Shown one piece after another: positions 63,246 through 64,000 of a DNA stretch of 64,000 nucleotides (within the stretch, counting starts at the first letter, position 1; the number at the start of each line of letters is the position of its first letter). Source of the DNA: Marinobacter halodurans (GTDB lineage Bacteria > Pseudomonadota > Gammaproteobacteria > Pseudomonadales > Oleiphilaceae). Position numbers and translations under genes: made by a program. The notes beneath the pieces were generated by a model. That model ran no database searches and was not told the DNA's origin. It worked only from the letters and a program-made list of their open reading frames with translations. The stretch lies in NCBI RefSeq assembly GCF_004327985.1, contig NZ_SJDL01000016.1, positions 1 to 64,000 on the forward strand. Reading direction: 5' to 3'.

Positions 63246-64000
63246 TGGGCATCCTGATCCTCGAAGACGACCTGCTGGTCGCCGAACTCCTCGAAACCAT
63301 TGCCCTGAGTCTGAGCCCGCACGGCCCGGTCCATATTTTTGCCAGCGTCGACGATGCCATCGGGGAGTGGCAATCGGGGCACACCGACATGATCCTGTGT
63401 GACTGGAACCTGCCCGATGGGTCCGGACTGGATTTCGTGCGCCATGTCCGGCGGCAGGACCCGGACGTGCCGATCGTCATGATCAGCGGGCGCTCTGATC
63501 GCCAGTCCGTGCTGGCCGCCGCCAGGCATCATGTCAACGCCTTCATCACCAAGCCGTTCGACGTGAGCGTGGTACACGATCGCCTCAAGGCCCTGGCGAG
63601 CGAGGAGGACGTCAAGTCAGCCTATTCACTCGATGGGCCCGAGTCGCTGTTCGCCGACGCCATGGATGGGCAGGTGCTGTTGCCGACCAGCCTGGATCCG
63701 GCCAGTGTGCTGGAGTTGATGCACCGCGACGATCCGCCGTCGCCGGGTCAGTTGGCCGAGCGCTGGCGGGATGAAACGTCCCTGGTGATGCGTCTTCTCG
63801 ACGTGGCCAATGGCAGTTCCTATCGCCGCAGTGGCGAGTCCGTGGACTCGCTGCGGGATGCCATCGACACCCTGGGCGTGGAGATGACGCTGAACATCGC
63901 ACTGGGCATGGCATTCGATCATGCCCACGACCTGAGCGATGCCCGTTTGCAGACCAGGGCGCAGGCCTATACGGAACTGAGTGACCGGGTGGCCCTTGAG
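63245..64000 (+). CDS. Response regulator with HDOD domain (3' truncated by window edge)
   Basis: The ATG shares one base with the cyclase stop (TGATG), so the two are translationally coupled. At least 252 residues are visible. The receiver (1-120) has EDDL at 7-10, Asp53 in LCDWNLPDG, Ser in VMISGRSD and Lys in FITKPFD. The following HDOD-like domain (from about 135) opens LLPTSLDPASVLELMHRDDPPSPGQLAERWRDETSLVMRLLDVANGSSY. HDOD proteins act in cyclic di-GMP and stress signalling. The C-terminus is outside the window. Confidence 0.88.
   Translation, partial: MGILILEDDLLVAELLETIALSLSPHGPVHIFASVDDAIGEWQSGHTDMILCDWNLPDGSGLDFVRHVRRQDPDVPIVMISGRSDRQSVLAAARHHVNAFITKPFDVSVVHDRLKALASEEDVKSAYSLDGPESLFADAMDGQVLLPTSLDPASVLELMHRDDPPSPGQLAERWRDETSLVMRLLDVANGSSYRRSGESVDSLRDAIDTLGVEMTLNIALGMAFDHAHDLSDARLQTRAQAYTELSDRVALE

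Overview
The window looks like chromosome from a GC-rich marine or halophilic gammaproteobacterium of the Marinobacter/Hahella type. The main reasons are the complete proteobacterial dedicated sortase locus, a PEP-CTERM protein, NrtR, AcnA, a DUF6316 protein and type IV pilus minor pilins of gammaproteobacterial type. This is inferred from gene families read by eye; no search was run. I saw no rRNA, tRNA or CRISPR array.

Layout. 1-505: right end of an IS5-family element with its terminal repeat and target duplication. 502-1100: a wrecked, frameshifted ORF. 1204-3459: two roadblock/LC7-like proteins, a protein of unknown function and a small MglA-like GTPase, i.e. a bacterial polarity/GTPase switch module. 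3576-3863: relic of a second transposase. 4073-8288: minor pilin operon (PilE-, FimT/GspH-, PilV-, PilW-like and an unusually large PilX-like protein). 8489-12180: a multi-PAS/GAF NarX-type histidine kinase with its LuxR-type regulator. 12322-14379: a diguanylate cyclase. 14380-15639: a long stretch without genes. 15640-18400: remains of a chemotaxis operon (STAS, frameshifted CheY, heavily deleted CheA and CheW, intact ParA-like ATPase, frameshifted globin). 18472-20037: a secreted PL1 pectate lyase.

20172-31645 is the most interesting block. Two divergent transcription units share one promoter region. Leftward are YjfI (DUF2170), a PspA/IM30 protein (YjfJ type) and a small unknown protein. 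Rightward are a YqiJ-like OB-fold membrane protein, a YqiK-like flotillin, a 1745-residue AAA+ ATPase and a tail-anchored protein of unknown family. I read this as a membrane-stress or membrane-remodelling machine that combines an ESCRT-III-like protein, a flotillin scaffold and a giant ATPase.

31868-33439: a PncB-Nudix chimera opposite NrtR, with two NrtR-like operators between them. 33803-43876: mostly housekeeping and single genes (periplasmic ATP-dependent DNA ligase, endonuclease V, beta-helix protein, DUF4332 protein, MFS transporter, threonine dehydratase-like enzyme, DUF3422 protein, PEP-CTERM protein, spermidine-synthase-like methyltransferase, DUF4124 protein). 43958-49674: the sortase locus (kinase, regulator, VIT/VWA target, class GN sortase). 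49758-58331: envelope genes (acyltransferase, YeaQ-like, MAPEG, NlpE-like, OmpA-like, rhomboid protease, membrane-TPR protein, ABC exporter) and a MITE-like inverted-repeat element. 58537-61305: aconitase AcnA with a good terminator. 61548-64000: an Hpt-REC-REC-GGDEF cyclase and a REC-HDOD regulator that runs off the right edge.
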